From: Niastella sp.
GTDB lineage: Bacteria > Bacteroidota > Bacteroidia > Chitinophagales > Chitinophagaceae
DNA: 25,021 nt
Assembly (NCBI GenBank): GCA_021154515.1
Contig: JAJKIL010000363.1
Location: 1-25,021, forward strand
Reading direction: 5' to 3'
The first letter of the stretch is position 1. Each line of letters opens with the position of its first letter. A program made the position numbers and the translations under genes. Shown here one piece after another: positions 1 through 7,407 of the stretch. Below the pieces are notes generated by a model. The model was not told where the DNA came from. It saw only the letters and a list, made by a program, of their open reading frames with translations, and did no database searches.

Positions 1-1
1 C

Positions 2-562
2 GAAACGGTGAATAAAGCGGCGGTCAACAGGGTTAAAACAATCAGGTGGGATGCATACCCGTACGCTGTGATCCTGGTGCCAGGAGCGGGGCCCTCTGCA
101 CCTCAAACACCCTTAAGTGCTGAAGGCATGTTGCGCTGCAGACTGGCTGCCGTGCAATATAAAAAAGGCGCAGCGCCATTTGTGATGGTGTCGGGCGGTA
201 AAGTACATCCCTACAAAACCACCTGGTGCGAAGCCGTTGAAATGAAAAAGTTCCTGATTGAAAAATTGAACATACCCGAAAATGCCATCATCATTGAGCC
301 ACATGCAAGGCATACCACTACCAATTTACGAAACTGTGTACGGCTCATTTACCGTTACGGAATGCCCTTCAACAAAGCCTGTATCACTACAACCTCAGGC
401 GGGCAAAGCATGATGATCACAAACACGCTTGCTGCGAGATGCTTAAAGGAATTAAATGAAGTACCCTTTCAAAACGGCAAACGCCTGTCTGAAACGGAAG
501 CTGAGTTTTATCCTGCCATTGATGCATTACACATTAATCCAACAGAACCATTAGATCCTTAA
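2..562 (+). CDS. YdcF/SanA-like DUF218 family protein, 5' truncated by window edge
   Basis: The frame is open to the left edge (Glu-Thr codons precede the GTG at position 8), so the true start is probably outside the window. The visible 184 residues show the DUF218 pattern: a hydrophobic strand ending VILVPGAG, then a helix with SAEGMLRCRLA, a strand FVMVSGGK, a helix with CEAVEMKKFLIEKLNIP, and the IIIEPHARHTTTNLRN segment that corresponds to the conserved E-x-x-S-x-x-T-x-x-N motif of the family. DUF218 proteins (YdcF, SanA, ElyC) are linked to envelope integrity and peptidoglycan or lipid-carrier metabolism, but their reaction is poorly defined. The stop is 146 bases before the next gene, with a repeat hairpin between, so it may be a separate transcription unit. 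Any N-terminal membrane anchor would lie off the window. The family call is fairly secure and the function is not. Confidence 0.82.
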   Translation, partial: ETVNKAAVNRVKTIRWDAYPYAVILVPGAGPSAPQTPLSAEGMLRCRLAAVQYKKGAAPFVMVSGGKVHPYKTTWCEAVEMKKFLIEKLNIPENAIIIEPHARHTTTNLRNCVRLIYRYGMPFNKACITTTSGGQSMMITNTLAARCLKELNEVPFQNGKRLSETEAEFYPAIDALHINPTEPLDP

Positions 563-570
563 TCCAGATA

Positions 571-669
571 GAAGTAAGAAGTAGGAAATAAGAAGAAAGA
601 AACTGCTGAAGATCATAGCCTCGCTATTGGTTTTGGGTCTGTATTTCCTACTTCGTCCCTCTTACTTCG
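571..669. repeat. Heptamer tandem repeat with inverted copy (hairpin-forming)
   Basis: From 571 to 605 the sequence runs in exact 7-base steps of related purine-rich units: GAAGTAA, GAAGTAG, GAAATAA, then two more diverged GAA-starting units. At 642-669 the complementary pyrimidine-rich units occur, including TACTTCG twice (649-655 and 663-669). The 13 bases 578-590 are a perfect inverted repeat of 642-654, and 571-578 pairs with 661-668. A transcript could therefore fold into a stem closing a loop of about 50 bases. It sits between the DUF218 gene and the 709-1584 gene and may act as a terminator or processing site. Two other loci in this window, at 7372-7406 and 24894-24928, show the same 7-base period with other unit sequences. 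Confidence 0.7.
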
Positions 670-708
670 TGCCACATCTATTTTTCTTTATTCTTAAAAA
701 CACTGTTT

Positions 709-1584
709 ATGAACGTATACTCCATTGCAGCTACATGCCTGTTCCTTCTGTTCTCATCAGACCATCCTGTCAACATCAATATGCAAATTAAGCAGGCGCA
801 CACCGTTGATTCCTTGGGCGCCTGTCAGGGAGCCTCCTTTCAGCAAGGGCGCCTGTTCTTATATGGCGACCGGGAAGCAGGCATGATCAGAGAATATAAA
901 ATGATGGGCGATTCACCGGTGTATATAAATAAAGAATGCAAGCTTACTGAGAACGGGGCCGATGTGATCAATCACCCAACCGGTATTGCCTGGAATGGCC
1001 ATTCACCCACCTTTATTGGCAACAGCATCCGGCTCGATGCAGCCGGTACCAAATGGAAAGCGGTTATTTACTGTGTAAACTGGCAGGGTTTGTTAACCAC
1101 CGGTACATTAGATGGCAACCTGCTTAATACTATTGAAGACGATGCCTGCATCCAGGGAACCCGGCCCGAATACGTGCAATACAAAGGCAAGTGGTATGTG
1201 GCTACAGCCGATTATGGCGATAAAGGAAATGAAGTGAGGCTATACGATCCTGCACTTTTACAACATGCAAAAAAGACCAGCGAAAAAGGCGTGCTGGTAA
1301 AAAAGTTCACCTGCACACCCTGGGTGCAAAACCTTCACTGGATACCTGCAAAAAATATCCTGGTGCTTATTCAGAACCAGGTAGAGGGTAGAAGATGGCG
1401 GTTCACCTACCTGGATTTTAATAAATCAATGGAAACGGGCGCCCAGCAGGTAATTAAAGTGGTAGACCTTGACCGTACCGATGAACTGGAAGGGTTTACA
1501 TTCCTCGATAATGATTCAAAAGGGATAGCTGTTAGTTCATCGCGAAAAGACAATGTAAACAACATGCAGATCAGCTGGAAGTAA
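709..1584 (+). CDS. Exported protein of unknown function in a SusCD operon
   Basis: I do not recognise this 291-residue protein with confidence. The first 20 or so residues (MNVYSIAATCLFLLFSS) are a short charged start plus a hydrophobic core, consistent with export or a membrane anchor. The rest is rich in beta-strand-like stretches with recurring short motifs (GRLFLYGDREAG, GKWYVATADYGDKGNEVRLYDP, LHWIPAKNILVLIQNQ, LEGFTFLDNDSKGIAVSS). These resemble blades of a small beta-propeller, so a lectin-like or scaffold role is possible but unproven. The stop is only 38 bases before the susC start on the same strand, which suggests co-transcription with susC and susD. A TATTTTTC sequence at 679-686 is one base off the Bacteroidota -7 consensus and could be the operon promoter. 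No catalytic motif is visible. Confidence 0.85.
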   Translation: MNVYSIAATCLFLLFSSDHPVNINMQIKQAHTVDSLGACQGASFQQGRLFLYGDREAGMIREYKMMGDSPVYINKECKLTENGADVINHPTGIAWNGHSPTFIGNSIRLDAAGTKWKAVIYCVNWQGLLTTGTLDGNLLNTIEDDACIQGTRPEYVQYKGKWYVATADYGDKGNEVRLYDPALLQHAKKTSEKGVLVKKFTCTPWVQNLHWIPAKNILVLIQNQVEGRRWRFTYLDFNKSMETGAQQVIKVVDLDRTDELEGFTFLDNDSKGIAVSSSRKDNVNNMQISWK

Positions 1585-1622
1585 ATAATTGAAGTAAAAA
1601 CTACTCACAATAAAAATCAACC

Positions 1623-4600
1623 ATGGGAAAGGTAATTCAACACAAACATTTCACTTCAGGTTACAGAAGTATTTTCCGGCACCTTTGGTGGTGGACGTGC
1701 ATTCTGTGTATGGTTATGGCAACTCCGGTGTTGGCGCAAACCAGTAAAGTTACCGGTACAGTAACCGATTCAAAAGGACAGCCATTGCCTGCTGTAAGTG
1801 TGCAGGACAAAAAAACAAGCAAAACGGTAATGACCGATGAAAGCGGAAAGTTCAGTATCGATGCCGGTGCAAACAGCACACTGATATTCTCCTATACCGG
1901 TTTTACAAAACAGGAAGTTGGTGTTTTAAACCACTCAGTGATCGATGTAAAGCTGGAGGATGATGCAAAAACGATGGACGAGGTGTACGTCGGTTATCAA
2001 CGACTCAGAAAGAGCGATGTGACCGGCGCCATCTCCAGTGTAAAAGCCAGTGAGCTGAATCTTTCCACACCTACTATTAGCCAGGCGTTGGTAGGTAAAG
2101 TGGCCGGCGTACAGGTGGCACAGGTATCCGGCGCTCCTTATGGCGGCGCTAAAATCAGGGTGCGTGGTATTGGATCTATCAATGCCAGCTCGGAGCCTTT
2201 ATATGTAATTGACGGTTATGCGTTAGGCGCCATGGTTGGTCAGCAGGGTACCGGTACCAACAACTCCTCGCAGGGACAGGGTAACGGTGGTAATGCCACG
2301 AACGGATATAACGCAGCCGCTTCCGGTAACGATATCTTCCTGAATCCTGATGATATTGAATCGATAGAAATATTGAAAGATGCTGCTTCTGCGGCCATCT
2401 ATGGTTCGCGGGCATCGGGTGGGGTAGTGTTGATCACTACCAAAAGAGGGAAAACAGGCAAAGGAAAATTGACCTATGATTTTCAGCTGGGCAGTCAGTC
2501 GCTGGCCAAAAAAGTAAAGCTGTTAAATGCCGGTCAGTTCACCGATCTGTTTGTAAATGGCCGTAATGCCAACTACAAAGACATCCTGATCTCTAAAGGA
2601 GTAGCCTGGGATGATGCTTTTTATTCTGATGATAATAACACCCGTTTGGCAAAATCGGGTCAAACAGCTACCAACTGTTCTGTTTGTATCATCAAAGACC
2701 TGTATGATTTTCCTACACAAAAAATTATAGCGCCTAAGTACAATACCGACTGGCAGGATGTGCTGTATGATAATGCCCTGGTAACAAGGCACAATCTTAC
2801 CTTCTCGGGCGGAAATAATGGCGTTCGTTATTTGGTAAGTGGCGGTTATCTCGATCAGCCGGGTATTTTAAACAGTACCTATCAAAAAAGAATTAACCTC
2901 AGGACCAATATCGATGCCGATGTTTCGCCCAAATTAAAATTATCTTCCAGCGTATTTATAACCAATACCGACAATCGCGAAGTGCAGGAAGGCCGTTTTA
3001 ACCAGGGCCCCATCCTGGGTGCGTTGGTATATATGCCTGTTTTCCCTGCCTTTAATCCTGATGGCAGTCTGGCCATGTCGTATGCAAATGCAGGCGCTCA
3101 GTTCGATGGTTTTAGCTATGCATTTCAGGGTATTGAAAACCCATTGGCGCTGGCACAACGGGTTAAGATCACCCGTAAAGGAATACGTACTACTGCCAAT
3201 ACAAGTGCTACCTATGAGATCATAAAGAACCTTTCGTTTAAAGTAAACATCGGGGCGCAATCTTACAAAGAAAAATACGAATATTACTTTCCTACTAATT
3301 TAAGTAATGGTATCAATCCGCCCGGTTCATCGCAGTCAGTACTGGCTGCCAATGCGGCTGCACAGAATTTAGATATCCAGGACAGGCTGGCTGAGTATAC
3401 GCTGAATTACAATAAACAATTTGGAAAACACAGTTTCAATGCATTGGCTGGTTATACAGCACAACAAACCACTACTGATGTGGTAGCTGTAGCGGCTAAG
3501 GATTTTACCAACGATTTGGTACAGGAAATTACAGCTGTTGGGTCAACGCCTGGTGATTTTTCTATACAGAGCAATACCGGTAAATCAGTCACTACGCTGG
3601 TGTCGTATCTGGGCCGGTTAGTATATAGCTATGACAGACGTTACAGCCTTACCGGTTCATTCCGTACCGACGCCTCTTCACGTTTTGGCCCGCAGAACCG
3701 CTGGGGTAAATTTGGTTCAGTATCTGCCGGCTGGGCTGTTTCCAATGAGTCTTTTTATAAAGACTGGTTAGGTGCCGGCCCTACTTTAAAATTACGGGCA
3801 AGCTGGGGTTTGACTGGTAATAATAATATCCCTAACTATAAATATGAGCAGGATGTAACCGGAGTAGGTGGGGCTGTTTTTGGTAATACGGTATACACTG
3901 GTTCATGGTCAGGTGGTATCATCGATCCTACCTTAGGTTGGGAATCTACCTCTCAATACAATTTTGGTGCAGACATCACTACGCTGAATAATCGTTTATC
4001 GATCATCGCCAATTATTATATCAGTAGATCTTACAATTTGCTGTATAGTCGTAATATTTCAGCTATTTCGGGTGGTACTAACGCTGCCATTACCAATAAT
4101 GGAACTGTTTCTTCCACGCCTGTGGGTGTGCTTACCAATTTACGCAATTCAAACATCCATAACACCGGCTTTGATCTGCAGGTAGATTATAAAGCGGTTC
4201 AAACAAAAGATTTTAACCTGAGTGTGAGTGGTAATATAACAGCCAACAAAAATAAAGTAGTCAGTCTGGGCGGCGCCAGTGAAATACAGGTAGCAGGTGC
4301 TGAAAGAAGCTATATTACCAATATAACCCGGGAAGGTGATCCGGTTGGATCTTTTTATGGCGTAAAAGTAGCCGGTATGGTACGTCAGGGCGATATGGAT
4401 AATGTGAATGCCGACTGGGCCGTATACAAAGCCAACGGTAACAAATTTCCTCCCGGCTATAAGTTGAAAGCATTCCCGGTTTCTACGTATTCAACCACGC
4501 CTTTAAATCCGGGTGATCTGTATTTCAAAGATTCCAATGGCGATGGATTGATCACCGATGCGGATAAAGGTATTATTGGTACACCTTATGCGAAATTCAC

Positions 4601-5102
4601 TTATGGGTTTAACCTGAGCATGAACTACAGGTTCATTGACTTCAGCGCGTCTTTCAACGGCTCCTATGGTAACCAGATCATTGACGGACAGGACTACTAT
4701 ATCCGGAATATGGAAGGTTCAGGCAACCAGTATGCTGTAATTGACCAACGTTACCGCAGTGAAGCGCAGCCCGGTAATGGACATGAATACAGAAGTTCAC
4801 GCGGTGGTTCACAAAGCAACAGCACCCGTTTATCTGATTACTATTTACAGGATGGTTCATTCTTCCGTTGCACCAATATCACGATCGGCGCTAACCTGGG
4901 CATGTTAGGTGTTACCAAAAAGTTGGGCCTCGCAGGCTTACGCTGGTATGCAGGGGTTGATAATGCATTTACTGTTACGAAATACCTGGGCTACAATCCT
5001 GAAGTGGATTTCAACAACGGTTCAAACCTGACACCAGGTATTGATTATGGTAAGTATCCGCTGGTTCGTTCGTTCAATACCGGGGTTATGGTAACATTCT
5101 AA
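1623..5102 (+). CDS. SusC/RagA-type TonB-linked outer membrane transporter
   Basis: At 1159 residues this has normal SusC length. A long signal peptide with a WWW cluster ends near residue 39 (ATPVLAQ). A carboxypeptidase-regulatory-like domain follows at about 42-112 (VTGTVTDSKGQPLPAVSV). A TonB-box-like DEVYVGYQ lies near 119-126, then the plug at about 130-280 with the SusC hallmarks VRGIGSINASSEPLYVIDG and IESIEILKDAASAAIYGSR. The remainder is the 22-strand barrel and ends in aromatic Phe. The plug carries a Gly/Asn/Ser/Gln-rich insert at about 207-237, and a CSVC pair at 352-355 lies in a likely surface loop. A DSNGDGLITDADKGIIG loop is the usual late-barrel SusC motif. The protein imports an oligomer delivered by its SusD partner, using TonB energy. 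The susD start is 22 bases downstream, and the exported protein gene is 38 bases upstream. No glycoside hydrolase is attached, so the substrate is unknown. Confidence 0.97.
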   Translation: MGKVIQHKHFTSGYRSIFRHLWWWTCILCMVMATPVLAQTSKVTGTVTDSKGQPLPAVSVQDKKTSKTVMTDESGKFSIDAGANSTLIFSYTGFTKQEVGVLNHSVIDVKLEDDAKTMDEVYVGYQRLRKSDVTGAISSVKASELNLSTPTISQALVGKVAGVQVAQVSGAPYGGAKIRVRGIGSINASSEPLYVIDGYALGAMVGQQGTGTNNSSQGQGNGGNATNGYNAAASGNDIFLNPDDIESIEILKDAASAAIYGSRASGGVVLITTKRGKTGKGKLTYDFQLGSQSLAKKVKLLNAGQFTDLFVNGRNANYKDILISKGVAWDDAFYSDDNNTRLAKSGQTATNCSVCIIKDLYDFPTQKIIAPKYNTDWQDVLYDNALVTRHNLTFSGGNNGVRYLVSGGYLDQPGILNSTYQKRINLRTNIDADVSPKLKLSSSVFITNTDNREVQEGRFNQGPILGALVYMPVFPAFNPDGSLAMSYANAGAQFDGFSYAFQGIENPLALAQRVKITRKGIRTTANTSATYEIIKNLSFKVNIGAQSYKEKYEYYFPTNLSNGINPPGSSQSVLAANAAAQNLDIQDRLAEYTLNYNKQFGKHSFNALAGYTAQQTTTDVVAVAAKDFTNDLVQEITAVGSTPGDFSIQSNTGKSVTTLVSYLGRLVYSYDRRYSLTGSFRTDASSRFGPQNRWGKFGSVSAGWAVSNESFYKDWLGAGPTLKLRASWGLTGNNNIPNYKYEQDVTGVGGAVFGNTVYTGSWSGGIIDPTLGWESTSQYNFGADITTLNNRLSIIANYYISRSYNLLYSRNISAISGGTNAAITNNGTVSSTPVGVLTNLRNSNIHNTGFDLQVDYKAVQTKDFNLSVSGNITANKNKVVSLGGASEIQVAGAERSYITNITREGDPVGSFYGVKVAGMVRQGDMDNVNADWAVYKANGNKFPPGYKLKAFPVSTYSTTPLNPGDLYFKDSNGDGLITDADKGIIGTPYAKFTYGFNLSMNYRFIDFSASFNGSYGNQIIDGQDYYIRNMEGSGNQYAVIDQRYRSEAQPGNGHEYRSSRGGSQSNSTRLSDYYLQDGSFFRCTNITIGANLGMLGVTKKLGLAGLRWYAGVDNAFTVTKYLGYNPEVDFNNGSNLTPGIDYGKYPLVRSFNTGVMVTF

Positions 5103-5124
5103 AACAATAATTATAAAGATATTT

Positions 5125-6657
5125 ATGCGTAATATATTTTCATTACTGGCAAGTGCGCTGTTGATTTTGAGTATCAGCAGTTGTGGTAAATCTTTCCTGG
5201 AAAAAACCAATCCCAATGCGGTGCGGGTAGATGTTGGTTATACTACGGAAGCTAACATTACTACCGGGTTGTATGGCGTTTATCAGGCTTTGAGAACCGC
5301 CAACTGTATTGGCGAAGGCGCACAGCTGTGGACAGATGACCGGGCAGATGATGTGAATACTACCGATAACCAATCGAACAATGGCGAGCCCTTTCAGTTC
5401 TCCGCTTTTTCACTGGTTCCCGGTAACTCGTATCTGTTAAGCCACTGGACGGCTTTGTATGCGCCGATCTCAAGAGCTAATGTTATACTGAACGCAATCG
5501 ATACGGTTACCTTTGCTAACAATGCGACAAAAACGCAATATGTTGCCGAATTAAAATTCATCAGGGCACTGTTGTATTTTAACCTGGTGCGCGAATTTGG
5601 CGATGTGCCGTTGACAACTGAAAAATTATCAACCATTCAGCAAACAACCGCTTTAACTTTCCGGGAGAAAAAGGAAAAAGTGTATGCCCAGATAGTTGCC
5701 GACCTGAAAGATGCAGTGAGCAGCAATTTACCGGTGGTGCAATCTACAGCAAACAAAGGCCGGGTATCTTTACAGGCAGCCAATGGGTTATTAGGACAGG
5801 TATACTTAACAATGGCCACTACACTGGCAGATAACAAGATTGATAATCTGAACAATGCCAAAACCTATCTGCTGGCCTGTTACAACCAGAAAACGTTTAC
5901 TAACCTGAGCGATATTCCATTTGCAGATGTATTCGATGTGACGAAGAAGTCTACTAATGCGGAAATTATTTTCCAGATCGTGTACAAACAGGGAGACGCC
6001 ACATATGGTTCTTCCCTGGCAAAGAATAACCAGGCAAAGGGCGAAACGATCAATTCTATGTTTGCTTCCCAAACCGCAGGTGGCTTGTTCACAAAAGATC
6101 TGCAAAATGAGTTTGAAGCAGGAGATCTGCGCACTGCTTACTCTATTAAATTTGCACCTGCAGTAAATGGCTGGTTCATTACCAAGTTCAGAGATAACAG
6201 CGCCGGCGCTACCAAAGATGGTTATGGCGGTAACGATTGGATATTGATGCGTTATGCAGATATTATTTTGAACCTGGCAGAAGTGTATCTGTACCTGGGA
6301 GATAATGCAACGGCTGCTACCTACCTGAATATGGTGCGTGCACGTGCGCAGCGGCCGGATTATGCTACTATGATCGCAACCGACGCCACTTATAAAGCCA
6401 GATATCCAACGCTGAAACTGGCTATTTTACATGAAAGAAGGGTAGAGCTGGCTTTTGAACACCATCGCTGGCACGATTTAACCCGGTTCTTTACAGCTCA
6501 GGAACTGGTTGATTATTTCCGGGCAAAAAACCAGGCCGATTTCGATAACTCACCATTGACGAATATTACAACCAAGGATTATTATTTCCCTATTCCATTG
6601 GCTGAGCACAACCTGAACCCTGAGACAATGTATCAGAATGATGGGTATACTCAATAG
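5125..6657 (+). CDS. SusD/RagB-type surface lipoprotein
   Basis: The 510-residue protein has a lipoprotein signal ending SISSC with the lipid-anchored Cys at residue 20, as in SusD proteins. Family marks are the N-terminal TNPNAVRVD region, ELKFIRALLYFNLVREFGDVPL in the TPR-like half, a RYADIILNLAEVYLYLGD helix, and the C-terminal LHERRVELAFEHHRWHDLTRF signature. SusD proteins form a lid over the SusC barrel and bind the glycan or peptide ligand at the cell surface. The gene follows susC by 22 bases and is the last of the operon, since a strong stem-loop lies 25 bases after the stop. The ligand cannot be told from the sequence because no catabolic enzyme is in the operon. Confidence 0.96.
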   Translation: MRNIFSLLASALLILSISSCGKSFLEKTNPNAVRVDVGYTTEANITTGLYGVYQALRTANCIGEGAQLWTDDRADDVNTTDNQSNNGEPFQFSAFSLVPGNSYLLSHWTALYAPISRANVILNAIDTVTFANNATKTQYVAELKFIRALLYFNLVREFGDVPLTTEKLSTIQQTTALTFREKKEKVYAQIVADLKDAVSSNLPVVQSTANKGRVSLQAANGLLGQVYLTMATTLADNKIDNLNNAKTYLLACYNQKTFTNLSDIPFADVFDVTKKSTNAEIIFQIVYKQGDATYGSSLAKNNQAKGETINSMFASQTAGGLFTKDLQNEFEAGDLRTAYSIKFAPAVNGWFITKFRDNSAGATKDGYGGNDWILMRYADIILNLAEVYLYLGDNATAATYLNMVRARAQRPDYATMIATDATYKARYPTLKLAILHERRVELAFEHHRWHDLTRFFTAQELVDYFRAKNQADFDNSPLTNITTKDYYFPIPLAEHNLNPETMYQNDGYTQ

Positions 6658-6682
6658 ACATTAAGAAAAAGGCAATAAGCAA

Positions 6683-6715
6683 AACAATGCCGGCAACCTG
6701 GTTGCCGGCATTGTT
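6683..6715 (+). terminator. Stem-loop terminator of the first SusCD operon
   Basis: Positions 6683-6697 and 6701-6715 are perfect inverted copies, giving a 15-bp GC-rich stem with a 3-base loop (CTG). The stem starts 25 bases after the susD stop. The run after it (TTATTA) is U-containing but not a clean U tract, so it may be a weak intrinsic terminator or a 3'-end-stabilising hairpin. Confidence 0.75.
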
Positions 6716-6788
6716 ATTACAGGACTTTTGTCCAAAATCCCCTTCGTTAAAGTCCAGATAGCACCCGGACAGGGAAATAGTTAGACAA

Positions 6789-6796
6789 TACATTTG
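6789..6796 (+). promoter_or_regulatory. Bacteroidota -7 promoter box (TACATTTG) of the SRPBCC gene
   Basis: TACATTTG matches the Bacteroidota housekeeping -7 consensus TAnnTTTG exactly and ends 20 bases before the ATG at 6817. No good TTTG -33 element is visible at the expected spacing. The box lies after the upstream terminator, so it would give the gene its own short-leader transcript. This is a prediction from sequence only. Confidence 0.5.
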
Positions 6797-6816
6797 TTGT
6801 ATAAAAAATTACCACA

Positions 6817-7281
6817 ATGACAACTTCAAACTATACTACTACTTTTCTGGTAGATCAAACACCCGCTGAGGCTTTCGATGCTATTAATGATGTTCGCAGC
6901 TGGTGGACGGAAAACCTGGATGGCCAGTCGAAAAAGCTGAAAGATGAATTTACCGTGTTTTTTGGGGATGTGCATGTGTCGACACAAAAGCTGGTGGAGT
7001 TAATACCCAATAAAAAAGTAGTGTGGCTGGTGACTGACAGCAACCTTAATTTCATCAGCGACAAAAGCGAATGGACAAACACTCAGATTAGTTTTGAGGT
7101 AACAAAAGTCGATGATAAAACCCAGGTGCGGTTTACGCATCTTGGTTTGGCCCCGGAAGTGGAATGTTTCGATGCCTGTTCCAATGCCTGGAGTGAGTAT
7201 ATCCATGAGAGTTTGTTCAGGTTGATCACTACAGGTAAAGGCAGACCGACGCCTGCTGAAGGCAAAACGCTTAAGGCTTAA
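6817..7281 (+). CDS. SRPBCC / AHSA1-like small-ligand-binding protein
   Basis: This 154-residue cytoplasmic protein has no signal peptide. The pattern is that of the START/Bet v 1-like SRPBCC superfamily, AHSA1 branch: an opening strand TTTFLVDQTPAEAFDAINDVRSWW with the typical early helix and WW, a KVVWLVTDS strand, an ISFEVTKVDDKTQVRFTHLGL hairpin, and a C-terminal helix CSNAWSEYIHESLFRLITTGKG. Such domains form a deep hydrophobic cavity, and members act as ligand carriers, stress proteins or cochaperone-like domains. The ligand cannot be inferred here. The gene stands alone, with its own predicted promoter and a terminator on each side, and is convergent with the efflux operon. The fold is well supported and the role is unknown. 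Confidence 0.88.
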   Translation: MTTSNYTTTFLVDQTPAEAFDAINDVRSWWTENLDGQSKKLKDEFTVFFGDVHVSTQKLVELIPNKKVVWLVTDSNLNFISDKSEWTNTQISFEVTKVDDKTQVRFTHLGLAPEVECFDACSNAWSEYIHESLFRLITTGKGRPTPAEGKTLKA

Positions 7282-7324
7282 GGCTGAATGCCTCTGGTAA
7301 TAGGTAGTAAATTTTCGCAATAAA

Positions 7325-7359
7325 AAAACTCACGCAAATGCCAACTTTGCGTGAGTTTT
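7325..7359. terminator. Bidirectional intrinsic terminator
   Basis: Bases 7325-7338 and 7346-7359 form a perfect 14-bp stem around a 7-base loop. On the minus strand the stem is followed by a run of seven T (from the A tract at 7322-7328), a textbook intrinsic terminator for the efflux operon, 48 bases beyond its stop. On the plus strand TTTT ends the stem, so it also serves the SRPBCC gene. Confidence 0.88.
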
Positions 7360-7371
7360 GAATTATAGGAC

Positions 7372-7406
7372 TTTCACGTTTGCCGTTTCACGTTTCACGT
7401 TTCCCG
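7372..7406. repeat. Heptamer tandem repeat (TTTCACG type)
   Basis: Five contiguous 7-base units fill 7372-7406 exactly: TTTCACG occurs at units 1, 3 and 4, TTTGCCG at unit 2 and TTTCCCG at unit 5. The array ends one base before the stop codon of the outer membrane factor gene (7408-7410, minus strand) and begins 12 bases from the bidirectional terminator. It does not encode protein. It is the clearest of three 7-bp-period arrays in this window. Confidence 0.8.
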
Positions 7407-7407
7407 A

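Noticed and set aside
571..605. The heptamer arrays as a CRISPR
   Set aside because: Units are 7 bases, contiguous and without spacers, and no cas gene is present.
4531..4590. An EF-hand-like DSNGDGLITDAD loop in the left SusC as a calcium-binding or dockerin site
   Set aside because: This motif is a standard late-barrel feature of SusC proteins. It does not indicate a separate calcium-binding domain or dockerin.
6717..6735. A small inverted repeat (GGAC and GTCC around TTTT) after the susD terminator
   Set aside because: The stem is only four or five base pairs, and the strong terminator just upstream already explains the region.
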